From positions 1-64,000 of the forward strand of contig JAUWYY010000012.1 in the NCBI GenBank assembly GCA_030615605.1: 64,000 nucleotides of DNA, written 5' to 3'. The notes under the pieces were generated by a model. The model had not been told where the DNA came from, searched no databases, and was given only the letters and a program-made list of their open reading frames with translations. Below, piece by piece: positions 1 to 9,777 of this stretch; position 1 is the stretch's first letter; each line of letters starts with the position of its first letter. A program made the translations under genes and the position numbers. The stretch is from a bacterium (GTDB lineage Bacteria > Armatimonadota > Zipacnadia > Zipacnadales > Zipacnadaceae).

Positions 1-376
1 TGTAGCGAATCGAGGAGTACCACTTAGACGGGTGTTGGGGAACATTCACCCCCTCCTTTATGCGGGGGCCGCTCCCGCGGCCGGCACCCAGCGCTCCCTC
101 CACCTCCACCAGGCGACCGCGACTGTTATGATGCAAGGGCCCCAACTTCTCGGGACGCCTCGGGGGCAGCGAGATCCCTTCGGGCAGCTCCTCGGGAAAG
201 TCTTCCCTTGTTGGACAAATCAAGGCATTTGTCTCCAGAGGCGGAGGGCGTGACGCTTCCTCTGCGTGCGCTACATTCCTCATCGGCAGCCTCTGTTCCT
301 CTGAAGTGCTGAGCCACAGAACTGCCGACACGACCAGTACACCACAGAGAACTGACAACACCATAATCTTGGTCAC
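1..376 (-). CDS. partial secreted protein with N-terminal signal peptide (runs off window edge)
   Basis: Minus frame open from about 376 (GTG, AGGAGGT upstream) to position 1: (VTKI)MVLSVLCGVLVVSAVLWLSTSEEQRLPMRNVAHAEEASRPPPLETNALICPTREDFPEELPEG...; no stop before the edge, so absent from the ORF track. Confidence 0.5.
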   Translation of the reverse strand, partial: MTKIMVLSVLCGVLVVSAVLWLSTSEEQRLPMRNVAHAEEASRPPPLETNALICPTREDFPEELPEGISLPPRRPEKLGPLHHNSRGRLVEVEGALGAGRGSGPRIKEGVNVPQHPSKWYSSIRY

Positions 377-402
377 TATCTCGACCTCCTTTTCTTACGG
401 TT

Positions 403-640
403 GAGTTGCAAATTGCTCTTCACCAGACCACTTGCCGCTGCTCTCGACCCGGTAGTAATGGGTAGTATCGGAATCCAAGCCAACCATCTCTATTTTGCGG
501 CTCACCATCGACGGAAAGATGTCATCCTCCGCGGAGTGATTTGCATAATCGTCAGGGGCACCCCCGGCATGGGATGTAGTATGCCAGTGAAGCTTGAAAG
601 TGCCAGCGGCTCTGCAGGCCCTATATCTGACGGTCGGCTA
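403..640 (-). pseudogene. C-terminal remnant of a secreted/FnIII-like protein
   Basis: Minus frame not in the ORF track reads PTVRYRACRAAGTFKLHWHTTSHAGGAPDDYANHSAEDDIFPSMVSRKIEMVGLDSDTTHYYRVESSGKWSGEEQFATQP*, preceded by an in-frame stop. Confidence 0.35.
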
Positions 641-879
641 TGAATAAATGGCCCGTCCGCTATTTGCAGAACCAGTCTGAGCATACCCATCCAACTAAGC
701 TCGATGGCCATCAAACTCTGCCAGGAATGGCTGCGATTCGCTGAGGTTGTCGCCGACAGTTGGCCTGTGCGATTCGGCACACCAGCAGCGACTTGCCATC
801 AGCAACTCTTCAGCGTCACCCCGACTCCGCTTTGCCCACCAGCCCAGCGCTACCGCGGCCGACGTTCCCTGGGCCGTGG

Positions 880-2109
880 CTACATATGATGCAGAAGTGT
901 GTGCATACCTTTCTTGAATACATCTACAGAGTCCCTTGTTGCCCTGTACGGCCCTGCCGTTCCTGCGTTCATCTCATAGAAGATGGCGGGTATGCCCAGA
1001 CGCTTGGCCAACTGATAGCACATAGTACTTTTGGGATGAGTGCTACCCGTAGTACCAGAGGATGAAAGCCCGGTCGTCTCTAGGCGCATTGTGTCACACA
1101 GGGCCTGGTAAAGCCGCGCCTGATCGGGATCCTGGAAGAGGTCTCTAGGCACCTCGTGCCACCCATCGTAGGGATGTTCGCTGGATTCACGCCAGCCCTT
1201 GTAGCAGTGAATGTTCATCCACAGCGCAATTCCCTGTTCGGTCGCTTTTCGCCAGAGCAGCTTGTTCTCGTGGGCTTCAGGCTCCGATGCGTCGGGATCA
1301 TCGCGAAAGGCTAACCACATATTATGGCCCTCGGCGTTAAAGGCGTTACGCCCTGCCACATTTCCATCGGGGTTGACTAAGGGTATTACCTCGACCAGCA
1401 ACTCCTCTCTTAGGGTAGCGGCATCTGGCAACAGAGATGTGATGAAGTCAGCGATGCCACGCATCCCCCAGATGCCGGAGGTTTCGGTGGGATGCTGGCC
1501 GGCAATGCATAGTACCTGGGGCTTGCCTGGCGTCCCCGCACGGATGCCCAGGATGTCGCGGCCTTGCACAGATTTACCCAGGGTGAACAGTTCACAGCGG
1601 TCGTTACGCTCATCAGCTAAGTGCTGCACAAATTCACAGGTTTCGCTATAGGGCGCGGGCCAAAGATTGGTCACCCTGACAGTCTGGTTCTCCGCCAGGA
1701 GTATGTGAATCACAATGTGGTCGCCATGATACTCTACTTGCTGTTGCTCCAATGGCTTATAGTGGGGCGCGCCCGAGGACTGAATCCAGATGGTGGTTGG
1801 AAAATTGGCTATGAACCCCTGGGGATCATTGATGACCGGGTCGTGCCACACCTCGACAGTAGCGTGAGTCTGCGGACCATCATTCTTGATGTCGAAGCAG
1901 AAATAGTAGCACCAGACCGGCTCGTCACCAACTACTTCTAGGCGATAGCGGTTATCCTCGATATGTTGCACGTTCTTGGCGTTGCCACATTCAAAGTCGC
2001 TTGTGATCGTTATCATTGTGACTCTCCCATTCTCAATATAGATCCTTAAGGCCTCATACTTCTCTGGATTGTACCGCAGTTCCTCCTCCCGCGTCCCGTT
2101 TATTAACAA
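880..2109 (-). CDS. M14-family zinc carboxypeptidase
   Basis: 409 aa; GQHPTETSG...NPDGN...NIHCYKGW and late ...FYEMN, consistent with M14 metallocarboxypeptidase motifs. Confidence 0.85.
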   Translation of the reverse strand: MLINGTREEELRYNPEKYEALRIYIENGRVTMITITSDFECGNAKNVQHIEDNRYRLEVVGDEPVWCYYFCFDIKNDGPQTHATVEVWHDPVINDPQGFIANFPTTIWIQSSGAPHYKPLEQQQVEYHGDHIVIHILLAENQTVRVTNLWPAPYSETCEFVQHLADERNDRCELFTLGKSVQGRDILGIRAGTPGKPQVLCIAGQHPTETSGIWGMRGIADFITSLLPDAATLREELLVEVIPLVNPDGNVAGRNAFNAEGHNMWLAFRDDPDASEPEAHENKLLWRKATEQGIALWMNIHCYKGWRESSEHPYDGWHEVPRDLFQDPDQARLYQALCDTMRLETTGLSSSGTTGSTHPKSTMCYQLAKRLGIPAIFYEMNAGTAGPYRATRDSVDVFKKGMHTLLHHM

Positions 2110-2148
2110 GGGCCTAGTGTTGTGTCCGGCTAATAATGGTTCTGTATG

Positions 2149-2280
2149 TCACGCTACCAACGGCTTGCCTGTATAGGTCCAGTTGAATGGTCTCGGCCGG
2201 TTGTCGTTGTAGTCTTTGAAGTAGTACATGATCTGCTGGGGTAACTGTTGCTTGGATTTCCACACACTGCCCTTGGTGGA
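2149..2280 (-). mobile_element. IS630-family transposase C-terminal remnant
   Basis: Minus frame reads ...SVWKSKQQLPQQIMYYFKDYNDNRPRPFNWTYTGKPLVA*; the 'PFxWTYTGKPL' ending is typical of IS630-type transposases. Confidence 0.6.
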
Positions 2281-2747
2281 GACTGGTGTAGAACCCACAT
2301 TGTTATTATAGCAGCGGAGGGATTTGAAGGCAAGGGCATGTTATGATAGAATGGTGAGTAACAGATGCTGGATTATCATATGGCAACGACGAGGTAGGAT
2401 ATGCAGGGCGAACACAGCAATCAAAGCAGCTTCTTTGGCATGATCTATGAAGAGTTGATCCCCGCCGACCATCTGCTGTGTAAACTGGCGGCAGCCGTAG
2501 AGCTTAGTTTCGTCTCGGAGACAGTCAGCGACAGTGGGGTTGCTAGCCGAGACCTCGACGTTAATGTGGAGTGCATATCGCGATATACCGAGCACGCGGG
2601 CACTTGCCAAGAATCAACCTGGCTGGTTAGCCACTGGGTCAACACATGCAATCGCAGGCAAAACGCCAGTAGCAGAACGAAGGCAGCGCGGGCTACGACC
2701 CGCCGTGCTGTAACTTGCCAGCTCCGTAATCAAGAGAGGATAGACAA

Positions 2748-3698
2748 ATGACACCACTCTATACGGACTATTTCAAGCTTGGAATCAACCATCACCTGCT
2801 GTTCCCGGCAGTTACCGATGACTGGGATCTGCACGAGCAGACACTGAAACAACTGGCCCAGATGGAGGTTTTTGAGGTATTGGACCTATTATTGCCCCTC
2901 GAGGCCGAACGGCTGGGCCGCGAGGTTGACATCATACAGGCCTCCGGCAAGGAAGTCATTTACAACCCTCCCCTGCTGGGCCTGGAGCCGGGACTGGATC
3001 CGAACAGCACCAATGCGAAGGTTCACGAACGCACTGTCCAGCGTGCCCTAGCCCACTTGGAGGCCGCCCATCGGGCCGGTGCCCGCAAGATGAACATTGC
3101 TAGTGGTCCGGATCCCGGCCCGGCGGAGCGTCCTGCTGCCAAAGCGGGCTTTGTTAAGTTTCTGTACGAACTGGGCAGCGAGGCTGCTGACCGCCAAATG
3201 CTGGTCCTTATCGAGCCCTTTGATCGTTCTATCGGCAAGAACTTTCTGATCGGACCAACCGCCGAGGCGGTCGAGATTGTCGAACGTGTTCATCAAACTG
3301 GCGTGGAGAACGTTGCGTTGATGCTTGACCTGGGTCACGTGCATTTGCTGAACGAAGACATTCATCAGGCCTTCCAACTCTCCGCGCCATACCTGCATCA
3401 CACCCACGTGGGTAGCTGCGTTAAGCGCGATCTGGACAGCGAATTCTATGGCGACACACACCCGCCGCTGGGCCTGGCGGAGGGCGAATGCGATGTGCCG
3501 GAGGTCGTAGAGTTCTTTGAGGCCGCCTTCGCGGTGGGGTACCTGCGCTCAGGTCACCGGGCCACCGTCACCCTGGAGATGCAGCCCTATCCTGGTCTCA
3601 GTGCTGAAGAAAGCATTGATATCTTCCTGGAAAAACTTGAGCAGGCCTGGAGCCTGTACTGGGAACAGGCTGGACCGGCTGAGGATGCGGAGAATTAA
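2748..3698 (+). CDS. sugar phosphate isomerase/epimerase (AP endonuclease 2-like TIM barrel)
   Basis: 316 aa; ...VLIEPFDRS...VALMLDLGHVHLLNED...HHTHVGSC...EMQPYPG. Confidence 0.75.
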   Translation: MTPLYTDYFKLGINHHLLFPAVTDDWDLHEQTLKQLAQMEVFEVLDLLLPLEAERLGREVDIIQASGKEVIYNPPLLGLEPGLDPNSTNAKVHERTVQRALAHLEAAHRAGARKMNIASGPDPGPAERPAAKAGFVKFLYELGSEAADRQMLVLIEPFDRSIGKNFLIGPTAEAVEIVERVHQTGVENVALMLDLGHVHLLNEDIHQAFQLSAPYLHHTHVGSCVKRDLDSEFYGDTHPPLGLAEGECDVPEVVEFFEAAFAVGYLRSGHRATVTLEMQPYPGLSAEESIDIFLEKLEQAWSLYWEQAGPAEDAEN

Positions 3699-3764
3699 TG
3701 GTGTAGCTATATCTCGTAGAGAGTGTGGCTTTCCGATTCCTGTGTGAGGGCAAATGCCCGGCGA

Positions 3765-4493
3765 TCAATACACGTACAGGCGGCCGTAGGGTCGGGTACT
3801 GCGTGGGGTCAGCTTCACGAAATCACCCTGACAAAACTGTGCAGGGTCCCGGTCAAATTCTGTGCAATACTCACCCAGTATGCTGCCCAGCGACTGCCAG
3901 TCTGACTCCTCAAGACACTCAAGTCCGACCTCCTGACCCAGTTGATAAGCTTCCACTGTGCCCCGCAGGTAGATCACGCCCCCATGCATGCCGGTCCCGA
4001 TGTAGTCACCGGCGGCAAGCTGGTCGCCAGAGTTGAGATTCAGTACCGCCAGGATGCCGCCGGCCATGTACTCGCCGAGATAATCCTGGGCGGTACCGCC
4101 CACCACTACCACCGGAAAATGATCGTGGTAGGCCTTCATGTGAATTCCGGCGCGGTAGCCCACGCTATCTTGCACGAAGATCTTCCCGCCCCGCTGGGCG
4201 TAGCCGAGAATGTCACCGGCGTGGCCGTGGATCACTATCTTACCTGCATTCATGGTATTGCCCACGCCGTCCTGCGCGTTACCCCTGACGATAATCTCAG
4301 CACCATCCATAAACGCTCCTAGATCGTTGCCGGGCACGCCGTTGATGACGATTCGCCCGCTGCGGAGGCTGGTGCCCAGGTATCGGTGGCCGCAGACATT
4401 TTCCACCACCACCTCATCGGCCCCGTTGTTAAACGCCGCGCGGATCTGCTCGTTAAGCTGCCGGTAGTAGACGCCTGTCGCGTTGATCGTCAT
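3765..4493 (-). CDS. glutamate synthase GXGXG-domain protein (GltB domain 3 type, stand-alone)
   Basis: Repeated G-rich beta-helix motifs (NVCGHRYLGTSLRSGRIVINGVPGNDLGAFMDGAEIIVRGNAQDGVGNTMNAGKIVIHGHAGDILGYAQRGGKIFVQDSVGYRAGIHMK); start moved to internal MTINATG, giving a 4-bp overlap with the upstream gene. Confidence 0.85.
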   Translation of the reverse strand: MTINATGVYYRQLNEQIRAAFNNGADEVVVENVCGHRYLGTSLRSGRIVINGVPGNDLGAFMDGAEIIVRGNAQDGVGNTMNAGKIVIHGHAGDILGYAQRGGKIFVQDSVGYRAGIHMKAYHDHFPVVVVGGTAQDYLGEYMAGGILAVLNLNSGDQLAAGDYIGTGMHGGVIYLRGTVEAYQLGQEVGLECLEESDWQSLGSILGEYCTEFDRDPAQFCQGDFVKLTPRSTRPYGRLYVY

Positions 4494-5779
4494 ACCTCTA
4501 TCCCCATCCCCGATACCAGATGCTTTCTGTACTCGGTGGGCAGGCTGATGACGCCAAAATCCTCGGTGAGCAACAGTTCCTTGCAACTGGCGACATCGAT
4601 TTCCTGTTTGATGAGTCCAGTGAAGATGCCGGCGCGATCAATGTCGCCGACAAAGATAGCTCCCACCACCTTCTCATCGCACAGGACAATCTTCTTGTAG
4701 CTGGGTGCTTCTTCATCCAGAGCGGTCAGCACCTCACAATCCTCATTGTCGGGAGTGGTCATTCCTACCGAGATGGTAGGTAGGCCACAGATGTCCACTG
4801 CATTCATAACGAGCCCGCCGCGGTAAAGCTGGTCGGCTCCCGCCATGTTCTGCCCGGCAACGCATCCCTGACGGTAGGCATTGGGCAGGATGGGGATACA
4901 GCGCCTCTCGTCGCTGAGCAGAGCTGGAGCCTGCGCCACATCACCGGCCGCATACACATCGGCCACCGATGTTTGCATATGGTCATCTACCAGTATGCCC
5001 CAGTCCACTGCGATTGAGGTGTCGGCCACCATCTGTATGTTCGGTCTTACTCCAATGGCGAAGACAACCAGTTGGCAGGATATGTGCTGGCCAGTGTGCA
5101 GAATCGCTTCTTTTACCTGTCGGTCCTCGGTGGCAATCTCAGCGACCGTGTTGTTGCACAGAACCGTCACGCCGGCTTCTTCGAGCATGGTCTGTGCCAG
5201 CTCGGCAGCCGTCTGGTCAAAGGTAGCGCTCAGGATGCGGTCCGCTAACTCGACGACTGTTGTTTGCAGGCCTAGCTCCACCAGAGCTTCGAGCGACTTA
5301 AGCCCAATAAGACCGCCCCCGACCACTACCGCCTGCTGCACGCCTTGCTGGGTAACAAAGTCGCGAATATTGCGAGCATCGTCCCATGTGGTAAAGGTGA
5401 ACACCCCATCAGCGTCACTGCCCGGTATGTCAGGCGGCACGATGGGTTGGCCGCCAGCGGCGATTAGCAGCTTATCGAAAGCGATCCTATGGCCGTCAGC
5501 AGTTTGCACAGTCTGGTTCTGGGGATCGACACTGATTACTTCTTGGCTGAGAATCACGTCGACACGGTTCTGCTCGTAGAAGTCTTCGGGCCGGTAGAAC
5601 ATGTCACCGTCATCCACCTGGCCGCTTAACCAATAAGAGATTAGTGGTCGCGAATAGGTATGGTGCGGTTCTCTGGCAAGGATAGTAATCGGCGTATCGT
5701 CGTCTACCTGCCGGATACCTTCAACCCCGGCGATTGCTGCTACGGAGTTGCCAATTATCAGATACGGATGTCTTTTCAT
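4490..5779 (-). CDS. FAD-dependent pyridine nucleotide-disulphide oxidoreductase (GltS-associated)
   Basis: 429 aa; LIIGNSVAAIAGVEGIR, VVVGGGLIGLKSLEAL, YAAGDVAQA. Confidence 0.9.
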   Translation of the reverse strand: MKRHPYLIIGNSVAAIAGVEGIRQVDDDTPITILAREPHHTYSRPLISYWLSGQVDDGDMFYRPEDFYEQNRVDVILSQEVISVDPQNQTVQTADGHRIAFDKLLIAAGGQPIVPPDIPGSDADGVFTFTTWDDARNIRDFVTQQGVQQAVVVGGGLIGLKSLEALVELGLQTTVVELADRILSATFDQTAAELAQTMLEEAGVTVLCNNTVAEIATEDRQVKEAILHTGQHISCQLVVFAIGVRPNIQMVADTSIAVDWGILVDDHMQTSVADVYAAGDVAQAPALLSDERRCIPILPNAYRQGCVAGQNMAGADQLYRGGLVMNAVDICGLPTISVGMTTPDNEDCEVLTALDEEAPSYKKIVLCDEKVVGAIFVGDIDRAGIFTGLIKQEIDVASCKELLLTEDFGVISLPTEYRKHLVSGMGIEV

Positions 5780-6222
5780 CGGACAGCATCATCCTCGTAT
5801 ACCAGTGCTTCGTTGGGGCAGTTGACAACACACACGGGTATCTCTGCCTCCATACATAGATCACACTTGGAAGCCACCTGGTCTTCAGGCCCACGCCTTA
5901 TGGCGGCGACCGGGCAGACCATCACGCACATCCAGCAGCCCACGCAACGGTCCTGGTCGCATATCACTGCCTCAGTCTCCGGATCTCGATACATCGCCCC
6001 GGTCATACAAGCTTCAATACAGGGAGCATCTTCACAGTGACGACACTGCAGCGCAAAAGAGACGTAGCCGGATTCCTCGACATGAATGCCGGGCACTATG
6101 CTCTCGCGCTCCTCCCGAAACGCCTTTATGATCTTCTTGGACTTGGAATGCTGCACCAGGCAGTGTATCTCGCATAGCCGGCAGCCGATACAGTGCTGTT
6201 CATTTATTTTGATTCGCTTCAT
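5776..6222 (-). CDS. 4Fe-4S dicluster ferredoxin-type electron transfer subunit
   Basis: 148 aa with CIGCRLCEIHC, CRHCEDAPCIEAC, CVGCWMCVMVCP, CDLC motifs. Confidence 0.9.
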   Translation of the reverse strand: MKRIKINEQHCIGCRLCEIHCLVQHSKSKKIIKAFREERESIVPGIHVEESGYVSFALQCRHCEDAPCIEACMTGAMYRDPETEAVICDQDRCVGCWMCVMVCPVAAIRRGPEDQVASKCDLCMEAEIPVCVVNCPNEALVYEDDAVR

Positions 6223-6226
6223 GAGA

Positions 6227-7762
6227 CTATTCTCCGGCCGCCTTAATGCCGAGAATCTGCAGTTCGCGGTTGGTCAGGCCCAGACCCCGCAGATGCTCAC
6301 GGTTCCCCCGCAGACTCTCCACAGCGTTGATGCCCATTCCTCCCATTAGTTCTTTGATCTCCAGTGCCCAGCTTTCCAGCAAGCTGACCAGCCGGCGCGT
6401 CGCGATATTCGGATTCAGTCGCTTGGTGAGATAGGGATCCTGAGTAGCTATCCCCCAGTTACACTTGCCGGTATAGCACTTCTGGCATAGGTGGCAGCCC
6501 ATCGCTACCAGGGCGGCGGTGCCAATGTTGACGGCGTCAGCGCCCAGTGCAATTGCCTTGGCCACATCAGCGCTGCAACGGATTCCACCGGAAGCAATCA
6601 GGGAGGCCTGATGGCGGATGCCTTCCTCGCGCAGGCGCGAGTCAACTGCCGCCAGTGCGAACTCGATGGGTATACCCACATTGTTGCGAACCATAGTGGG
6701 TGCAGCCCCGGTCCCTCCGCGGTATCCATCAATAACCAGCACATCAGCTCCTGCCCGCACGCACCCACTGGCGATGGCTGATACATTATGAACCGCGGCT
6801 ATCTTGACAAGAATCGGCTTCGAATAGCAGACGGCCTCCTTGATGGCATAGATGAGTTGGCGTAGGTCCTCAATCGAATAGATATCGTGGTGGGGAGCGG
6901 GGGAGAGGGCGTCGGTGCCTTCGGGAATCATCCTGGTGGCGGAAATCGCCGCGTCTACCTTTTCCCCGGGCAGATGTCCACCGATCCCGGGCTTAGCGCC
7001 CTGGCCAATCTTTATCTCCACCGCCGCCCCTGTATTCAAGTAATCCGAGTCAACGCCGAATCGCCCGGAGGCAACTTGAACAATCATGTGGTCGGCATAT
7101 TCACGCAGGTCCTTATGCAGGCCGCCTTCGCCAGTGTTGGCGAAGGTTCCCACTTGCTGGGCAGCTTGCGCCAAAGCCACAGAAGCGTTGTAGCTTATCG
7201 AGCCATATGACATCGCCGCGAACATGACTGGCACTTGTAGCTGGAGCTGTGGCTCCAGTTGGGTGGTCATACGCGGTTGTCCCGCAATCCTCTCGAACTG
7301 GACCGAATCGGGCTTCCGCCCTATGTAGGTCAGCAGCTCCATCGGCTCACGCAGTGGATCAATGGAGGGGTTAGTCACCTGACTGGCGTTGAGTAGCATG
7401 CGGTCCCAGTACATAGGCTGGTCCTGATCGTTGCCCATTCCAGTTAGTAGGACCCCACCGATATCGGCTTGCTTATAGAGATTACGCAGGGTGGAAGCCG
7501 TCCATACCGCGTTTGGGCGAAATTCCAAAGGAAACGGTCGAATTGATATTGCATCAGTGGGGCACAGGGTCGCACAACGATGGCAGCTAACACAGTTGGT
7601 ACTGTCGCTGTACACGACCTCTTCTTCCTCGTCGTATTCGTGCACATCATTAGCGCACTGGCGCACACACACGCCACATTGGATGCACTTCTCCGGATCT
7701 CGCTCGATCCTGAACTCCGGTTCAACCAGCCACTTGCGCAACTGCACTATCCTCTGCTCCAT
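6227..7762 (-). CDS. gltB: glutamate synthase central/FMN-domain protein with N-terminal 2x[4Fe-4S] (archaeal-type GltB)
   Basis: 511 aa; CIQCGVCVRQCAND, CVSCHRCATLCP, then GEGGLHKD, KIGQGAKPGIGGHLPGEKV, CHLCQKCYTGKCNWGIATQDP. Confidence 0.9.
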   Translation of the reverse strand: MEQRIVQLRKWLVEPEFRIERDPEKCIQCGVCVRQCANDVHEYDEEEEVVYSDSTNCVSCHRCATLCPTDAISIRPFPLEFRPNAVWTASTLRNLYKQADIGGVLLTGMGNDQDQPMYWDRMLLNASQVTNPSIDPLREPMELLTYIGRKPDSVQFERIAGQPRMTTQLEPQLQLQVPVMFAAMSYGSISYNASVALAQAAQQVGTFANTGEGGLHKDLREYADHMIVQVASGRFGVDSDYLNTGAAVEIKIGQGAKPGIGGHLPGEKVDAAISATRMIPEGTDALSPAPHHDIYSIEDLRQLIYAIKEAVCYSKPILVKIAAVHNVSAIASGCVRAGADVLVIDGYRGGTGAAPTMVRNNVGIPIEFALAAVDSRLREEGIRHQASLIASGGIRCSADVAKAIALGADAVNIGTAALVAMGCHLCQKCYTGKCNWGIATQDPYLTKRLNPNIATRRLVSLLESWALEIKELMGGMGINAVESLRGNREHLRGLGLTNRELQILGIKAAGE

Positions 7763-8843
7763 TCTTCAATTTGCCGACAATAGGAACACCGCCCTGGGCA
7801 TGCCACGTCACATCCGGCTTAGGGCATATTTCGGTGATGGCTGCCTCTTCGCTGGCTATGTATAGTCTGTCCTCGTGGCGCGCGGCCACCATCGGACGGA
7901 GTTTGATGCGATCATTGAAGCCGATCATACCTGTGCTGTGGCCTACCACGACCGAAAACGGCCCATTTAGCAGCGCTCCCCCGTAGACGGTGCGGATGGT
8001 GCGGGCTAACTCGCGCTGCTCCGGCGCCATGCGCTCAATTTCTGCCCAGAACGGTGGCGCCATTGCCATGCAGGCAACCTCCAGGGGCAAGTCGTGTTTT
8101 CGCAGCAGCAAATCGAAGATGTAGGCTATCACTTCTGTGTCGGTCTGTAGAGTGCAGTAGTATCCGAAATTGGCCAGATAGCGTCGATTTATGCCATAAG
8201 AGGATATCTCGCCGTTGTGCACCACCGACCACTCCAGCAAGCCGAAGGGGTGAGCGCCTCCCCACCAGCCGGTAGTGTTAGTGGGGTAGCGACCGTGCGC
8301 TATCCAGATGTAAGCGTCGTACTCATCAACTCTGAAAAACTGCCCGATATCCTCAGGGTAGCCTACTCCCTTGAAGATGCCCATGTTCTTCCCGCTGGAA
8401 AAGACAAAACCACCTGATACGTCGGTGTTAATGGTCATAACGATGTTAGCCATTATGTCATCTTCGCTAAGATCGTAGTACCTTTCCAGTTGTTCGGGCT
8501 TCACCGTCACGAAGTATCTATGCAACAGCGGGCGCTGCTTGATGACGTGCAGAGGATGGGTGGGAATAGGCTCGGCTTCGTGGATGAGGCAGTTCTGCTG
8601 GATTATCTGCTCGGTCGTCTGCTGATCCTGCCCCGACTCGTACATCACGTGCAGCGCATAGTGGTCTTTGTGTTGCGGATATATCCCGTAGGCGGCATAG
8701 CCGCCCCCCAGACCGTTGGCGCGCTCGCGCATGTTGGCGATTGAACGCATGACTAGCTCGCCGCTGAATAGCTCGCCGTTTTCCGCCATGATACCGGAGA
8801 TGGCGCAACCGCCTATATCTTTTCCTCGGTCCCGTCTGTTCAT
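7722..8843 (-). CDS. class II glutamine amidotransferase domain protein (stand-alone GltB domain 1)
   Basis: Internal start MNRRDRGKDIGGCAISGIM; WIAHGRYPTNTTGWWGGAHPFGLLEWSVVHNGEISSYG is a typical GATase-II motif. Confidence 0.8.
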   Translation of the reverse strand: MNRRDRGKDIGGCAISGIMAENGELFSGELVMRSIANMRERANGLGGGYAAYGIYPQHKDHYALHVMYESGQDQQTTEQIIQQNCLIHEAEPIPTHPLHVIKQRPLLHRYFVTVKPEQLERYYDLSEDDIMANIVMTINTDVSGGFVFSSGKNMGIFKGVGYPEDIGQFFRVDEYDAYIWIAHGRYPTNTTGWWGGAHPFGLLEWSVVHNGEISSYGINRRYLANFGYYCTLQTDTEVIAYIFDLLLRKHDLPLEVACMAMAPPFWAEIERMAPEQRELARTIRTVYGGALLNGPFSVVVGHSTGMIGFNDRIKLRPMVAARHEDRLYIASEEAAITEICPKPDVTWHAQGGVPIVGKLKNGAEDSAVAQVAG

Positions 8844-8965
8844 CGATTTACCAGGTGGGCCGCCGCAGGACGGCGTGTTCATAACGTGAGACTCATATGT
8901 TACTCTATTAGCTTCTTCTGTCAAGTGGTGAGCGCCGTCGCACTCCGCCACAGCACACGAGTCGG

Positions 8966-9352
8966 TTGACTAGCCCGCACCGGACCGCAACCGCTGTTGC
9001 CGGCAGACAGGGCATCTCCGCTGGTATTGAACCTGGCGAAGGAGGGAGCTGGCAGGCGGCCGACCAAGCTCTCCGTTTCGATGGCAAAATCGTCGCTGGT
9101 TTTCTGCTAGGCCTGTTGGTGGCCCGTCGCGGTGCCCGTGCGGTAACAACCGGCCTAATCACCGCTGCCGGTGTACTGTGGCTGTTGGGTATGCGAGGAA
9201 CGCCGTAGCTGTTTGCATTTGCCCTGTTCGGTGGTGGGGAACTGGCGGGCGTCTACTACCTGAACTACTGCGTGTCAGCCTCAGTTCCCCGGTTTGTCAA
9301 GCGGAACAGGGCCCTGCTGTACTTGCGCAACGTGCCAATAGCCGCAGCCTGA
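8966..9352 (+). pseudogene. MFS transporter fragment with in-frame amber stop
   Basis: FDGKIVAGFLLGLLVARRGARAVTTGLITAAGVLWLLGMRGTP*(TAG 9206-9208)LFAFALFGGGELAGVYYLNYCVSASVPRFVKRNRALLYLRNVPIAAA*; same frame on both sides of the stop. Confidence 0.6.
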
Positions 9353-9777
9353 CGGAACATACCAAAGCGCCACATATATTGCTAAGAGCCTGGCGTCGGC
9401 TCGACCACCAGATCGTCAGTACCAAGCGAGCCTTGACACGGTAAGCCTTATCTGTTGTGTGTTGGCAGCACCTATCCAGGGCAGTGGTCATAACAACAAA
9501 GGATTATCCGGCATATGCAGAGAAAGTTGGATCGGACGCTGTCGATGAGGTGGACTGCAGGTCGTTAGGCAATAGCGACAAAGGTTACTGCCCGGGTCAC
9601 GTCCACCAACGATATAACCAGCCGGTTGACAAGCTGGAGGAATTTTCGTATACTATGGTCAATTGGTAGGTAATAGTCAGAGGTGCTTTGAGCCAGCTCT
9701 GGCTATGAGTGACAGCTAATCGCTCCACTGATAGCATAGGTGTGTAACGGCTAAACCCAATTCAGCAAGCAGAGGAG

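Noticed and set aside
4881-5579. 232-aa plus-strand ORF
   Set aside because: Antisense to the FAD oxidoreductase gene; Ser/Thr-rich shadow composition.
9457-9669. 70-aa ORF MCWQHLSRAVV...
   Set aside because: No recognisable motif or ribosome binding site; lies in degraded intergenic sequence.
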